A stretch of 64,000 nt of DNA from Enchytraeus crypticus (lineage: Eukaryota > Annelida > Clitellata > Enchytraeida > Enchytraeidae). The notes beneath the pieces were generated by a model. That model ran no database searches and had not been told where the DNA came from. It worked only from the letters and a program-made list of their open reading frames with translations. Positions 11,890 through 22,615 of this stretch are shown piece after piece. The position numbers and the translations under genes are program-made. Every line of letters starts with the position of its first letter. Positions within the stretch are counted from its first letter, which is position 1. The stretch spans positions 854,501 through 918,500 of the forward strand of contig CAJHZI010000191.1 of assembly GCA_905160935.1 (NCBI GenBank), in the 5' to 3' direction.

Positions 11890-11985
11890 TATTTGTTACT
11901 TATTTCTGACCCCGGATGTTAGGAATCGGGGTTTGATCAAAATGAATCGCGCAATACTTGATGAAATGCCGCCCGGCGATTCAGT
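11890..11985 (-). mobile_element. Solo 3' end of the REL-type element, copy c
   Basis: On the minus strand: GGCGGCATTTCATC.., then a hairpin ACCCC GAT TCCTAAC ATC CGGGGT. It matches the 3' region of the element at 12.9-13.7 kb and is the most diverged of three copies. Confidence 0.65.
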
Positions 11986-12061
11986 GATATTTATTATTTT
12001 ATTATTACAATTATTACTGTGATTATTATTGTGATTATGATCTCATGATTATGATTATGAT

Positions 12062-12150
12062 TATTTTTACCCAGGGTGTAAAGAACACGGGGTTTGATAA
12101 AACAACTCGAGCAATGCGTGCTGAATCGCCGTCCGGCTACTGGAGTTAAT
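12062..12150 (-). mobile_element. Solo 3' end of the REL-type element, copy b
   Basis: On the minus strand: AGCCGGACGGCGATTCAGCA, then a hairpin ACCCC GTG TTCTTTA CAC CCTGGGT, followed by T/A-rich tail sequence. It is a 5'-truncated insertion of the same family. Confidence 0.75.
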
Positions 12151-12768
12151 CTTACTGCTTAATTGAATTTCCAAAGAGGAGACAGCATTAAATATTAGCA
12201 AATCATTATTATTCTTATTATTATTGATATTATCAGTATCATTATTATAATTAATTACTACGTGATAATTACTACCGATATTCTGACACTCAGCCTCATC
12301 ATCTTGGAGATTTTCAATTCGATCTTGTACCTCGTGCTGGCTATGATGATCTTGAGCATTATTATCAGTATTTTTATTATTATAATTATTTTATTATTAT
12401 CAGTATTATTTTTTAAAATGCCCTGGGCTGTAAAGGGCCCTGGGCTAAAAAATAAGATAAAAGAGGCTTTATTTAATTAAAAGTTTTAAAAAAGAGCGAT
12501 TAAAATAATTCCTCTACACTCTTGGAAGCCGTATTATTATCAGTATTATTATTATTCTTATTATTATTATTATTATCATTATTATAGATATAAATATGAA
12601 TTTAAATTGTATAATTTATATTTATTTTTATTTTTTAGAAATATTTTTATTTAGCTTATTATTATTGAACTCTTTGTGTAAAGTAGTTTCGAAGATCGTT
12701 TTCGGTCATGACATTGCTATATGAATTTTCATTGTTAATAATAATATTAATATTATTGTTATCATTTG
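12151..12768. repeat. interrupted (ATT)n runs with a decayed 3' end
   Basis: ATT-rich runs occur at about 12200-12250, 12360-12420 and 12530-12595. Near 12420-12450 the text CCCTGGGCTGTAAAGGGC and CCTGGGC looks like another, GC-rich, variant of the REL-element 3' hairpin. Confidence 0.55.
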
Positions 12769-12881
12769 CTATCTTGAAAAGTATACTTTTTGGTATTTTT
12801 CTTGAGAAACAGAGGTCCTGCACTTCAATCGTTTCATTGCATTTAATAGTATGCCAGCCATCTTTAATTTGATTCAGAATA

Positions 12882-12882
<1 letters not shown>
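12769..12882. repeat. 113-bp interspersed repeat, copy 1
   Basis: Nearly identical to 15911-16022, running from CTATCTTGAAAAGTATAC to TTTGATTCAGAATAT. Copy 1 ends exactly where the (ATT)n tail of the REL element begins, so that element probably inserted at this repeat. Confidence 0.85.
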
Positions 12883-12915
<33 letters not shown>

Positions 12916-13680
12916 TTAAATTTTTACCCCGGTGTAAAGAACCTGGGGTTTGATAAAAACGATTCAAGCAATACGTGCTGAATCGCCGCCCGGCTACTCG
13001 AGGTCATCAATCGGCTTAAAAGAATTGTTGAAGCAGACTGCATTAAATCTTTGCAAAGTCATGGAAAGCCTTTGCCAAAGAAAAGATGTCTCTCGCTTAT
13101 CGCCGGTTTGCTCTGCAATAAGTCTGCCTATGCCATTAATAAAGTCAACTCCTTCGGGATTCATCGGGCCCATGGTTTCAATAGCCACCGGAACAACTTC
13201 ATATCCTAAGGACAGATCACGGTATTTATCCAACTTCCTAGAGGCGGCATGAACAGCAGCACCACCGGCTGTGACTGAAGTCGTATTCAGGTAGGAGTTT
13301 GCCATAGTGTCAATGACCGTGACGTCCCAAACGGCACATTTACCGTTGCACCAGGGCACTAAAGTCATGCCGTCCGGACGCTTGCCGTCTGATCTGGACA
13401 ACCCACTTGGCTCCTTAGAGGAAGGGATGCCTGCTCTCGAAAGTGCTCGCCATATTATGTCATTTAAATTGTGATGGCGAGACATTCTACCTGAGCTTCG
13501 TTTGCAGGAGAGGCCGTGGAGACCTAAAGCGTCGACTTCATGACCGCAGGGGCACATGTGAGGCTCGCAAGTTTTCGCCCCTAAACGGAAACTAATTATT
13601 ATTATTATTATTTGTACCCTAAGTGCTATGATAGTAATGATTAATATCATTATGGGTTTCAATATCATTAAACATATCAT
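12883..13680 (-). mobile_element. Non-LTR-like element, C-terminal part with restriction-like endonuclease domain
   Basis: This is the minus-strand 3' portion of an element: coding frame 12994-13680, short 3' UTR with the hairpin ACCCC A GGT TCTTTAC ACC GGGGT (12925-12950), and an (AAT)n tail at 12883-12916. The 5' part with the reverse transcriptase is missing. Solo 3' ends of the family lie just to the left. Confidence 0.75.
12994..13680 (-). pseudogene. restriction-like endonuclease (REL)-type C-terminal domain ORF
   Basis: From about residue 31 on, the frame carries a Cys/His cluster (CEPHMCPCGHEVD..GLHGLSC), then RHHNLNDIIWRAL, EPSGLSRSDGKRPDGMTLV and WDVTVIDTMANSYL. The order CCHC finger, RH-N, RPD..D matches the zinc-finger plus PD-(D/E)XK-like nuclease at the C-terminus of site-specific non-LTR elements. 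Related uncharacterised proteins are common in aquatic invertebrates. The first 30 residues translate the ATT repeat and are not real. The ORF runs into the stop in the normal place, near ..CFNNSFKPIDDLE. The family function is inferred, and no RT is present here. Confidence 0.65.
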
Positions 13681-14004
13681 CGAAAAAACTCTAAAAATAT
13701 TGTCAGTAATTTTTAACGTTGTATCGCTGCTTCCTAGTGACTCAGCCGTTTATTGATGTTGTTCTGCAAGAACTTTTCTATATCCGCTGGAGCCTATATA
13801 TTTCTATATATAGGCCTAAACCAAAACTAATTTGGAATGATCGAGTGAGTAGAGGGAATGGAATATCCACACCCCAAATACCAAAAGAGGCTGCTATTGA
13901 CTTTATTAATTTAACGCCAAACGTTTGACTCAAGTGGCGAAGTCTACTTCAATGTTAAAACTATCAAAAGTTGAAGTGAGTTGAGAATTCTTTTGACCCA
14001 ACTT
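13681..14004. other. no recognised feature
   Basis: I see unassigned AT-rich sequence between two retroposon remnants. Confidence 0.4.
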
Positions 14005-14165
14005 TTCAATCAATCAATCGATCAAACAAGAATTTAACGTCCGGTTCCTCGCCATAAGGCCTTGTCAGGAACGTCTCTTACGGAATCTACACAAATAGGC
14101 GCTAATGCAGCACACGATGACGACTGATTAACAACGTTTTTGACGGATTAACAACATTGTGCTTA
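14005..14165 (-). mobile_element. Retroposon F5 copy
   Basis: The plus strand starts with (AATC)n and then reads AAGAATTTAACGTCCGGTTC, CTCGCCATAAGGCC, CACACGATGACGACTG. On the minus strand it ends with the hairpin GGCC TTAT GGC(G), GGAACCGGACGTTAAA and an ATTG tail. It is the same family as 18.2 and 41.9 kb. Confidence 0.8.
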
Positions 14166-14169
14166 TTTT

Positions 14170-14445
14170 AACATAATCATCATCATCTTCCCCTTAATCC
14201 CAGTATAACTAGGGTCGGGATACGAATGGACTTTCTCCACTCTTCTTTGTCCCACACCCTATCAAAATCTCATCCATTCGTTTTAGAAAATTTTGTGGAA
14301 ATTTCTGAAGATTCGGCGCTCACCAACCGAATGCCATTTCTGACGTAGGTTCGAATCTTAGCCTTTAGTCGCATTCGACGACACGTGCAGTCACCGGTCG
14401 GTCTATTCTTCAAACAACACGGACACAACACGGGGAATTGTGCTA
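14170..14445 (-). mobile_element. Retroposon family F4b copy
   Basis: The minus strand begins CCCCGTGTTGTGTCCG, runs through GCGACTAAAGGCTAAG and GGTGAGCGCCGAATC, and ends ATCCCGACCCTAGTTATACT GGGAT with a (GAT)n tail. A second copy with the same order lies at 49560-49850. It has no coding capacity and is SINE-sized. Confidence 0.75.
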
Positions 14446-14951
14446 ATTTTAACATTGAATTTAAATTGGGGTCGAGCCTCTCAACGTCGTTTCCAGGAGA
14501 ATTATAACACCGATCCCCCCTATCTCCTCTCTCCCTCAACATTCCACAAATTTCGATTCAGAGCAACCGTAGTGGGACGAAATCTTAAAATGGCGAGAGA
14601 CGGAGTACAATGATTGATGCACTCACAAATAGAAAACAATTCACACAGGAATACGACAACTCCGGACTTAAGTGAATGGATTGTATCCAGGAAACGATTT
14701 AAATGTTAGAGATCACGATCCGAGAGTCTCAATTCCATTTGCCGAACTTGATAAACACCGTCATATAATCACAAAAATAATTAGTTATTTGTGTGATTTC
14801 TTAAATTACTTATTATTTTTATTAAATTTTTATTACTTTTATTTATTAAATTATTTAGTATATTTAAAATTTGTATTTAAATTTATGCAGATGCTAATTA
14901 GGTATGGCAAATGGAAAATTCCACAAAATTTTGTTTAGTTTCTGTAAATAT
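14446..14951. other. no recognised feature
   Basis: Several short ORFs lie in AT-rich text. None looks like a protein. Confidence 0.35.
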
Positions 14952-15570
14952 TTGTCTTGAAAACATCTTCATCATCGAGTCCTACTTTCTGTTAAGACAA
15001 GTAGTGAGCATGAATATGAACATTTCTCGTATAGATTAATCCGTCATTAAAGGCTGATTTATCGCCGGGTTTCTCGCTCAAAGCTGATGCCGGGGTCATC
15101 GAGAAATATGAAGAGGTTTATGAATATTTAGTAGTAATTAAGTAGTTTATTAAAAGTAAATAAATAGTTTATTAAAAATAGGTCAATTAAATAGTTTATT
15201 AAAAGTAGGTCAATTAAATAGTTTATTAAAAATAATTAAATAGTTTATTTAAAGTAAATAAATAGTTTATTAAAAATATTACAGTAAACACTTGTAATAG
15301 GAACAAATGGTTGATCAGTGACAGGTACATTATGAAGAAGCTGATCGATAGACTCATAGACTAATCGTAAGCAACCTTGTCCATTCGGTACGAATATCAA
15401 GCTTCAATTCTGGACCGAGTTCTACTCAAAGATCAGTGCACAAGATCAAGATAATTTTTTATAAGGGGATTGCGTGGCGGATTGATCTATGCGAGAAATA
15501 TTCATATTCATGCTCAATACTTGTCTCAGCAGAAGTTAGGACTCGGTGATGAAGATGTTTTGAAGACAAG
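14952..15570. mobile_element. foldback (MITE-like) element
   Basis: The arm 14952-15045 (TTGTCTTGAAAACATCTTC ... AGATTAATCCG) is repeated inverted at 15478-15570 (GTCTTCAAAACATCTTC ... AGATCAATCCG). The arms are about 93 bp and differ at roughly one base in eight by eye. The 430-bp centre contains a minisatellite (15120-15280) and no ORF. The layout fits a non-autonomous DNA element or foldback. Confidence 0.65.
15120..15280. repeat. AT-rich minisatellite
   Basis: Imperfect tandem units of the type AATAGTTTATTAAAAGTA, some with GGTCAATTA inserted. It sits in the centre of the foldback element. Confidence 0.85.
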
Positions 15571-15910
15571 TAATAATCGACCGACGAAAAATAAATTATG
15601 AAATTTCTAATATAATATTTTTTGGTATTGTAGGCCTATATCTATATATGGCGATTCAGATTCAACTTAACCCGAATCGTTCTTGGGTGAAAATTAAACA
15701 TAGCCCCAGAGAGGAATATGAAAGTTAAATGCAATTATATTACAATTTTACAATTATTAGCTAAATCAATTTGCTATTTTGCAAAATTAGCCAAATAGCT
15801 AAAATAACATGCTTTCATGAGATATTGAGAGATAATTAACTTGTTATCTTGAGAAATTGCTAGCTAAATAAACTTGCTATCTTGAGAAATCGCTAGCTAA
15901 AATAACTTGC

Positions 15911-16022
15911 TATCTTGAAAAGTATACTTTTTGATATTTTTCTTGAGAAACAGAGGTCCTGCACGTCAATCGTTTCATTTCACTTAACAGTAAGCCAGCC
16001 ATCTTTAATTTGATTCAGAATA
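15911..16022. repeat. 113-bp interspersed repeat, copy 2
   Basis: Matches 12769-12882 with about eight differences. Just upstream, 15780-15910 has short local repeats of GCTAGCTAAATAA and CTTGCTATCTTGA. Confidence 0.85.
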
Positions 16023-16482
16023 TTTTCGCTCAATTTAAATGTTTAAATTAATATCAGCATATTTCTATAATCTGATCTCTCGCCCGTGGCTGGTCGATCG
16101 ATCACTGATCAGTGAAACGTTCTATGTCCGCACAGTCGACTGCTTCCGCTCGGCTCGGGCAAGCGAGAAAATGCCCGCCGGAGAAATTCTTCTGCCTCGT
16201 CAAGCGTTCCTTCTTTATGGAACGGTTAATTATTTGTAGAGCTCGACGATTTTCTCGCACGGACTTTATTAGTCTTTCTATTAATGAAATCGCCCGAACC
16301 TTCCATCGAGCATCGAACTGACTGGAGAAGCGATGCGAACCGCGCCCTTCTGAAGTAAATGAGAGCGACACAGCTTTCAGTTTCTTTTACAAAAAGAGGT
16401 TTGAAGATCTGAATCGATCCTGGAAGCTCTCTCAATTTGAAGAGAATTGGACTGGATATTTATTTGGGAGATACCCTTCAAG

Positions 16483-16497
16483 ATGTCAAGATCTTCT
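16483..16497 (+). CDS. possible start codon exon end, weak
   Basis: AAGATGTCAAGATCTTCT is followed by a consensus splice donor (GTAAGT at 16498). The 400 bases upstream (16080-16480) are less AT-rich and would make a 5' UTR. ATG plus four codons ending exactly at a strong donor is suggestive, but it could be chance. No next exon was found. Confidence 0.2.
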
Positions 16498-17361
16498 GTA
16501 AGTTAGATCAACATGGTTTTTTATCCATGGGTTTATCCAGGGGTTTACCCATGGGTTTTCCATGGGCTAAACCCTGAGCAACATTTAGAGTCATACTCAA
16601 CTGCCGACCTCGAGATGTTTCATTTACAACTTCATTTTATAGTTTACTCAGAGCAGCAAAGCCTCGTACGCAACATTAGTCACACTGATTAAAGACATTA
16701 TCGGCACTTCTTGGATACGGGTCATTATCCGCGGGCGATATTGATCAAATTTGATGCATAAAGTTGTAGGATTGCCTGCATTTGGTTTAGGTATCTGAAT
16801 GGTGCCGAATATGGCAAATGTTTTAATACTATCGTTTATGTCGGAATAGCCAATAAAGCTGAAAATGAGGAAAAGGTCAATTACCATGAGATATTTTAAA
16901 AATATGGATATTATAATTTATATATATTTTTATTTATTTATATTTATAATTTAAAATCTTTGGCTACACTTGGGTATTAAAGGCATAAAATTTTCTAAAT
17001 ATCCTAAATATTCAAAAAATGTAATATTCAAAATAGTTATTTATGGGAAAAATTTGATCGTAGATGAAGTTCATCAAGCCTATTTATCGTTCTACCGAAG
17101 TTATGATATTCCTTTTACAATACAGTAAACGGTATACAATTGCAAAATAATAATTCGATAGTTTTCTCTAATTTTCTAATCAATTTGTTGGATATAAACT
17201 TAAACATAATTAATCTATCAATCACCACTAAAATAACTAGTAGTAAAGCCGTATTTAATTATAAATAGGCATTATGTTGCTGACAGCTGTTTATAATTTG
17301 TAGCTTATATTTAAACTTAACATTTTGAACATATAATTATTTAAAATAAAGACTTTCATTA
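16498..17361. other. no gene recognised; short CCATGGG tandem
   Basis: At 16510-16575 the words CCATGGGTTT and CCCATGGG recur four times. The rest is unassigned AT-rich sequence. Confidence 0.45.
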
Positions 17362-17372
17362 CATTTCATCTT

Positions 17373-17476
17373 CTCTCTCTCTCTTAGTGCACTGCCTACT
17401 GGCAGGTCCATGGTAAATAACGCCTCCACTCTTCTCTGTCTTCCGCCTTCCACTTCATTTCCACATATAAGTGGGT
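17373..17476 (-). mobile_element. 104-bp LINE-A tail insertion with target-site duplication
   Basis: On the minus strand this is only the last ~100 bases of LINE-A, with the hairpin CTGCC AGTA GGCAG and an (AG)n tail. It is flanked by a perfect 11-bp duplication CATTTCATCTT at 17362-17372 and 17477-17487. It is an extremely 5'-truncated but cleanly integrated retroposition event. Confidence 0.9.
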
Positions 17477-17512
17477 CATTTCATCTTACTCAGTAAAAAA
17501 AGTTTAAACATT

Positions 17513-17705
17513 AAAGACGCACTGTAGTGAAATTAAAATTCATATTGATATCTAGCACTTTTAAAGCCACTTGGTTAAACCGCTTGTCGGTCTCATCCAT
17601 TATCCATTTACTTATCCTATGAATGTCCGGCATTTTACTCTGTGATAAGCTTAGCCGAAAATTGAATCCACAAGAGTTTAATTCACCTCAGAGTCACTCA
17701 CTTCA
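17513..17705 (-). mobile_element. SINE2 copy, diverged
   Basis: Shares AAAGACGCACTGTAGTGAAA, GAATGTCCGGCATTTTACTC and GAGTTTAATTCACCTCA with the better copies at 38.0, 55.2 and 56.6 kb. The pairing part of its 3' hairpin has decayed. Confidence 0.7.
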
Positions 17706-18199
17706 AATTTAAGTTGTACCCGCCTCTACTGCAGAAATACTTGAATATTCCAAATTCACACCAGTCTTTCACAGTCCGTTTAACTAGGCTGCATTTTCTG
17801 GAGGAAAGGACAAAAGGTTGAGGACGTCTCAGGCAGGCCGTGAACTGTAGAACTAAATCGATGAAACAGATTATCGGAACATTCCTGCGACACAATCCAA
17901 TCACCGACTCCTAGTCCTCATTCTCTCCCGTTGTTCCCTCCTGTCGCTCATGTTCAAACTCCTCTCACACATATTATCAGCTTTCCATATCCGGCTTCCA
18001 TCGAATGCCATTCTGTCCTTCCAAATCAATACCGCGAACTGATTTCAGGTCCTGTTAGTTTTTATTCTTCTTTGAACGAAATTCAGTGCACGTTCGTAGT
18101 GCATATATTAGAGTATAGTGGGGTTGATAGAATACACGTAAGTCGTCAAGGTCATCATCATAACTTTAATAATATCTACTTACCAATGCTTAATAAGAA

Positions 18200-18335
18200 A
18201 TAATCAATCAATCAAGCAATAAGAATTTAATGTCCGGTTCCTCGCCATAAGGCAATGTCAGGGACGTCCCTTTGCAGACTCTGCACAAACAGGCACCAAA
18301 GCACCACACGATGACGACTGAGTACACAGTGACCA
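18200..18335 (-). mobile_element. Retroposon F5 copy
   Basis: (AATC)n, then TTTAATGTCCGGTTCCTCG, CCATAAGGCAATGTCAGGG, CACCACACGATGACGACTG. Minus-strand hairpin TTGCC TTAT GGCGA. This is one of the best preserved copies. Confidence 0.85.
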
Positions 18336-18852
18336 CAAGAGAAATAAAAACCGCGCAAAATCAAGATACAAAGCATGCGGGTCAAAATTTAGACCTATTT
18401 AAATATTTATATACAGTTCATATTGAACAAAATCGATATATATGCATGCCATACATACATATATTTATTTTATTTATTTATTTATTTATCATACGCATGT
18501 CACAAACATAGACTTTACAATTGTACACAAACAGCATCAGCGCATGAACGGAGATAAAGGCCACAAGTGGCACTTACATATTCCGAAATTAAAAGCAGAA
18601 GGAAGTAATCATATTAAATTAAACACAAAGGTACATTTAGCAAGTTCAAATATTAAAATGATTAGGATATTGCACAATTGAACATCATAAACGTGAAAAT
18701 ACAGACACACAGTTTAAGTTAAACAGATGACTTTACACACAGTTGTCATAAATGGCAATATTAAAATAGGTAAAAACAATAGATTACTTAGAAAAAAAAT
18801 TATATGAAGGAAATCTCTACAGATAATGAATTAATGCTTTTAATATAGTACC

Positions 18853-20109
18853 TTAACTTTTCAAATATTTGCTAAGGTCGATACCGTCTAAACTCTTTTT
18901 AAAAGAGTTTAAGTTAGATGCGTTTACAATACTTGGGGGTAGTGAACTCCAACAATCAATGCATCGGTTTTTGAAATGGTACCTTTCAGCATTAAAATGG
19001 AGTTTATTCAGATATAAACTTAAATCATTGTTTCTGGTGACGCCTTTTTTGAAAACAAAAAACTCTTCTAAAGGTAGGTCGACCACTACAGAGATGATTT
19101 TATAGTACATGCATAAGTCGGATTTAAGTCTTCGGTGTTCTAGCGATTCAGTAGCCAATAATTTTAATCTCTCCCTATACTGCAGTCTCATCATACCACT
19201 GAGCCGTTTCGTGAATCGTCTCTGGATTGATTCAATTAGGACAATATCACATTTTCTGTAAGGAGACCAAAGGCTTGAACAGTAATCGAGAATTGGGCGC
19301 ACAAAAACTGTGAATGCTCTAAACAATGTGACTTGGTTTTTAGACTTGAAGCAGTGTAAGATTATTGAAGCCCTTTTTCTGGCTTTATTGCTAATATCTT
19401 TTATATGAGTAGAGAACGATAGGTCGCGTGTAAACCTTACTCCCAGGTTCGTTACTTCTTCAGTTACAGATAAGGGAACAGAATTTAGATAATAATTAAA
19501 GTTAAAAGGTACAAATTTTTCGAAAGAGTAGGAGATTATCACACACTTTTCTATAGCGAGTCTAAGCTGCCAAAGGCTAGACCAACGTGAGATACAATCG
19601 AGAGACTTTTGAAAGAGTCCACAATCAGAGAAAGAATTTATGGGCGAGATACACTCTACATCATCAGCAAATAAGAATAGGGAGGAAAGTTCAGGACAAC
19701 AGGAGCTTCAATCATTTATATAGATAATGAATAGGATGGGCCCCAGTACACTGCCTTGTGGAACGCCGCTATGAACGGTAGACCAGTCCGAATAGCATTT
19801 ACCTATTCTGACAGTCTGCAGTCTGCCAGTTAAAAAGGACGACAGCCAATTTAATAGAGTACCGGACACACCATAGGCTAGCAGTTTATATAGTAACTTA
19901 CTGTGGCTTATGGAATCGAAAGCCTTGGAGAAGTCAAGATAAAAAGAGTCTATTTGACAACTATTACTTAAACTAAAAGATAGGCTATTGAAATAACGAA
20001 GAAGTTGTGCATTTGTTGACCTCTTAGGCAAGAAACCATATTGCTTAGGAGATATGAGATCATTTTTTCTTAGGTACCAGAGTAGATCATCCTTAATAAT
20101 ACTTTCCAT
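18853..20109 (-). pseudogene. LINE-B reverse transcriptase and C-terminus
   Basis: One frame from 20109 to 18853 is broken only by a TGA at about 19705. Before that stop: ISPKQYGFLPKRSTNAQLL, FYLDFSKAFDSISHSKL (motif A), GVPQGSVLGPILFIIYIND (motif B). After it: LFLFADDVECIS (motif C), VTNLGVRFTRDLSFSTHI and PILDYCSSLWSPY, ending in the normal C-terminal block. A single-base frame change near 20155 separates it from the preceding NYRPISL-type text. The protein would be a LINE RT. It is broken as it stands. Confidence 0.85.
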
Positions 20110-20268
20110 TAATTTGCATATTATGGAAGTTAGAGAAATGGGACGATAATTTGTTGTTACTTTTATCGCCCTTCTTAAAAATTGGTATCACAATAGAACG
20201 CTTCCATTCTTCAGGTATTTCACCAGTTTTCATAGAAATGTTGAACAACATTGAAAGTGGTTTAGCAA

Positions 20269-20922
20269 TTACATGGCTGATTTTTTTATAGGAAGAGCAG
20301 TTAAACCATTAATCCCCGGGCAACAATTATTTTTTAGTTTCTTAATTTTACGTTCCACTGAAAATTCAGAGAAGAAGACACTGTTTTTTGAGGGGTTTCT
20401 TTCCAAAACTTCTGCTACAGAAAATTTAGGAAGAATGCCATCATCATTAGTGAATACAGAGCAAAAATGTTCATTTAGCAGCAAGGCTTTTTCTGGATCG
20501 CTATAGGCAAGGGTGTCTGAGTTTTGCTTAATGAGAGGTGGGATAACGTCTCTCCTTGAAGTTTTACGTTTAATGTGAGGAAAGAATAAACGTGAGCAGC
20601 CACTTTCTATCAGTTTATTTTCCTCATTAATATCTTCTTGAAATATCGTTTTCTTTAAGTTGGAGGCGGCTTTGTTGAAATTTTCTCTATTATCCTTTGA
20701 GCGGCTATTTTTGTAGGAACGCCAGGCTGCTAGCTTCCTATTTAGTGCTCTCCTAATTTTCTTTAAAGGAAGCTTATGTTTGATTTTTCTACTGGATGAT
20801 CGGATTCGTTTTACCACTTTAGGACTAAATTTTTTAGGGATGAAAGAGTTAAAGACATCGTAAAGATTAGAACACATTATTGACCAACATTGATCGACAG
20901 ACACAATCATTAAAAATATCAA
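20269..20922 (-). pseudogene. LINE-B linker region
   Basis: A basic stretch (KVVKRIRSSSRKIKHKLPLK) is followed by AAWRSYKNSRSKDNRENFNK, ALLLNEHFCSVFTND and KNNCCPGINGLTALPI. This is the region between endonuclease and RT in CR1-like elements. It overlaps the endonuclease frame by about 55 bases, indicating a frameshift. Confidence 0.75.
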
Positions 20923-22234
20923 CCCAGTTGATTACAGATAAAGAGGCATTTATGGTAGCCCAGTCTGCTTTTTCATATTTAAAATTAGTAAAATTATTAC
21001 TAAAAGAAAGATCACCAGAATTACACTCACTAAAAACATCTAAATCCGTACTAGTATTTAAAATAATGTCAAATAAAACAGACAAATGATCACTCGAACC
21101 TATTGGTGAACAAGATCTAATATTGGTGATTTGTTGCGGATTGTCAGAGAGGGCAATGTCGAGTAAATTTTCTTCACGTGTCGGAAAATTAACTAATTGA
21201 ACAAAAGAGTTACTTGTAAAATAACTTAAGAACTCAATGTAGACTTTGTTATTAGGTGAAGAGTTATTAGCCCAGTCCATTAGAGGGAGGTTAAGGTCTC
21301 CGGCTATAGGTAAATTAGTGTTACTGAGATACATAAAGGCTGGTATTACCAACTGACACATGCAAGAATTATGCAACTGCCCGGGTGGATAATAAACTAC
21401 AATCAGTCTAACCCCATTATTACTACCTGTTATAATATCAATAGCCACTATCTCAAGGCTACTATAGCGAGCAGGCAAATCAACACGTTTATAAAAAATA
21501 TTGACAATATTTCTACAGATTATGCACACACCGCCACCTCTTTTATTTTTTCTGTCTTTCCTGAAGATACAAAAATCACTATCAATAATCATAGAGTTAA
21601 GAATCGTATCGTCCAACCAGGTTTCACAACAGCAAGCAACATCGACGTTCTGTACAGACATGACTAGATTCAACTCTGAAATCTTGCTACTTAAGCTGCG
21701 TAAATTAGTAATTAGACATTTAAAGTAAATTGAGATACTAGTATTATTTTCATTTAGCAATACAGAGGTACTGGGAATACTATGTGAATCTGAATATAAA
21801 TTAGGCCTGACTATGTCAAACTTTTCATTTGCAGTATTTACAAATCCGCTAACATCATTGTTAAGTCATGCGTGAGATGATTTCTCACCACCAGCTGGTG
21901 ACAGGCTAGAAGCAGAATGGAATACAACAGCTGCAGCATTGAGTTTGAACGATACCGAGGCACCATTTGCCTGGGTAGTAGAGGGCAGTGGATCAGATGT
22001 AGTAGGGGCCGTTATGGGAGTGACAGAATTTGAAGTGATCGATTTGTTGTATGAAACATCCTTGGATAATATGGAAGGGTGAGAGCCATTCCTAACATAG
22101 CCCGGGGATGTTGTAGCAGAATTTCTCCTGGTACTGTTAACGAAAGTCATGAATGGGTAATCCGCGCCAAGGGCCACGCTGGTGACCGCCGACGTATTGT
22201 GACTACTAGCCGGAAAACCTGAAGAGGAGCCCAG

Positions 22235-22246
<12 letters not shown>
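20867..22246 (-). pseudogene. LINE-B endonuclease with N-terminal extension
   Basis: From about 21760 the frame shows LITNLRSLSSKISEL, CCETWLDDTI, KRGGGVCIICRN, VVYYPPGQ, IAGDLNLPLMDW and PIGSSDHLSVLF, the ordered motifs of an APE endonuclease (Glu, Tyr, Asp-Asn and Asp-His residues present). The same frame continues upstream to 22246 as Ser/Thr-rich text, interrupted by one TGA at 21866. That stretch could be the end of ORF1 or an N-terminal extension. Confidence 0.8.
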
Positions 22247-22315
<69 letters not shown>

Positions 22316-22335
22316 GAGGTGAAGAGGAGCCCATA

Positions 22336-22375
<40 letters not shown>

Positions 22376-22441
22376 GACGTCCCTGACATCATCCCTGGAT
22401 GAGGAAACGGACGCTAAACCTTTATTATATATATATACATG

Positions 22442-22483
<42 letters not shown>

Positions 22484-22552
22484 AATGACGTCCCTGACAT
22501 CATCCCTGGATGAGGAAACGGACGTTAAACCTTTATTATATATATATACATT

Positions 22553-22612
<60 letters not shown>

Positions 22613-22615
22613 TAC
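22225..22615. repeat. AT microsatellite with two embedded retroposon tails
   Basis: Four (AT)n blocks alternate with short spacers. Two spacers (22371-22432 and 22483-22545) are near-identical 3' ends of the L2-like family: GACGTCCCTGACA, hairpin TCATC CCTG GATGA, GGAAACGGACG, AACCTTTATTA. The ~110-bp unit was duplicated in tandem, with the tail expanding to ATAT. Confidence 0.9.

Larger units (their letters stand above)
18491..22246 (-). mobile_element. LINE-B, nearly full-length CR1-like non-LTR retrotransposon
   Basis: The minus strand encodes a Ser/Thr-rich N-terminal stretch, an APE-type endonuclease, a linker and a reverse transcriptase, then a 3' UTR ending in an (AAAT)n tail at about 18462-18490. 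Endonuclease and RT motifs are intact in order. I can see only a few lesions: two in-frame TGA codons and a couple of frame changes. It is therefore relatively young. The 5' end runs into an AT microsatellite, where the element stops being recognisable. Confidence 0.85.

Noticed and set aside
16102-16371. Overlapping ORFs in several frames suggesting an exon
   Set aside because: No frame shows family-like sequence. The openness follows from a local lack of AT-rich stops. Only the weak start/donor at 16483-16497 was kept.
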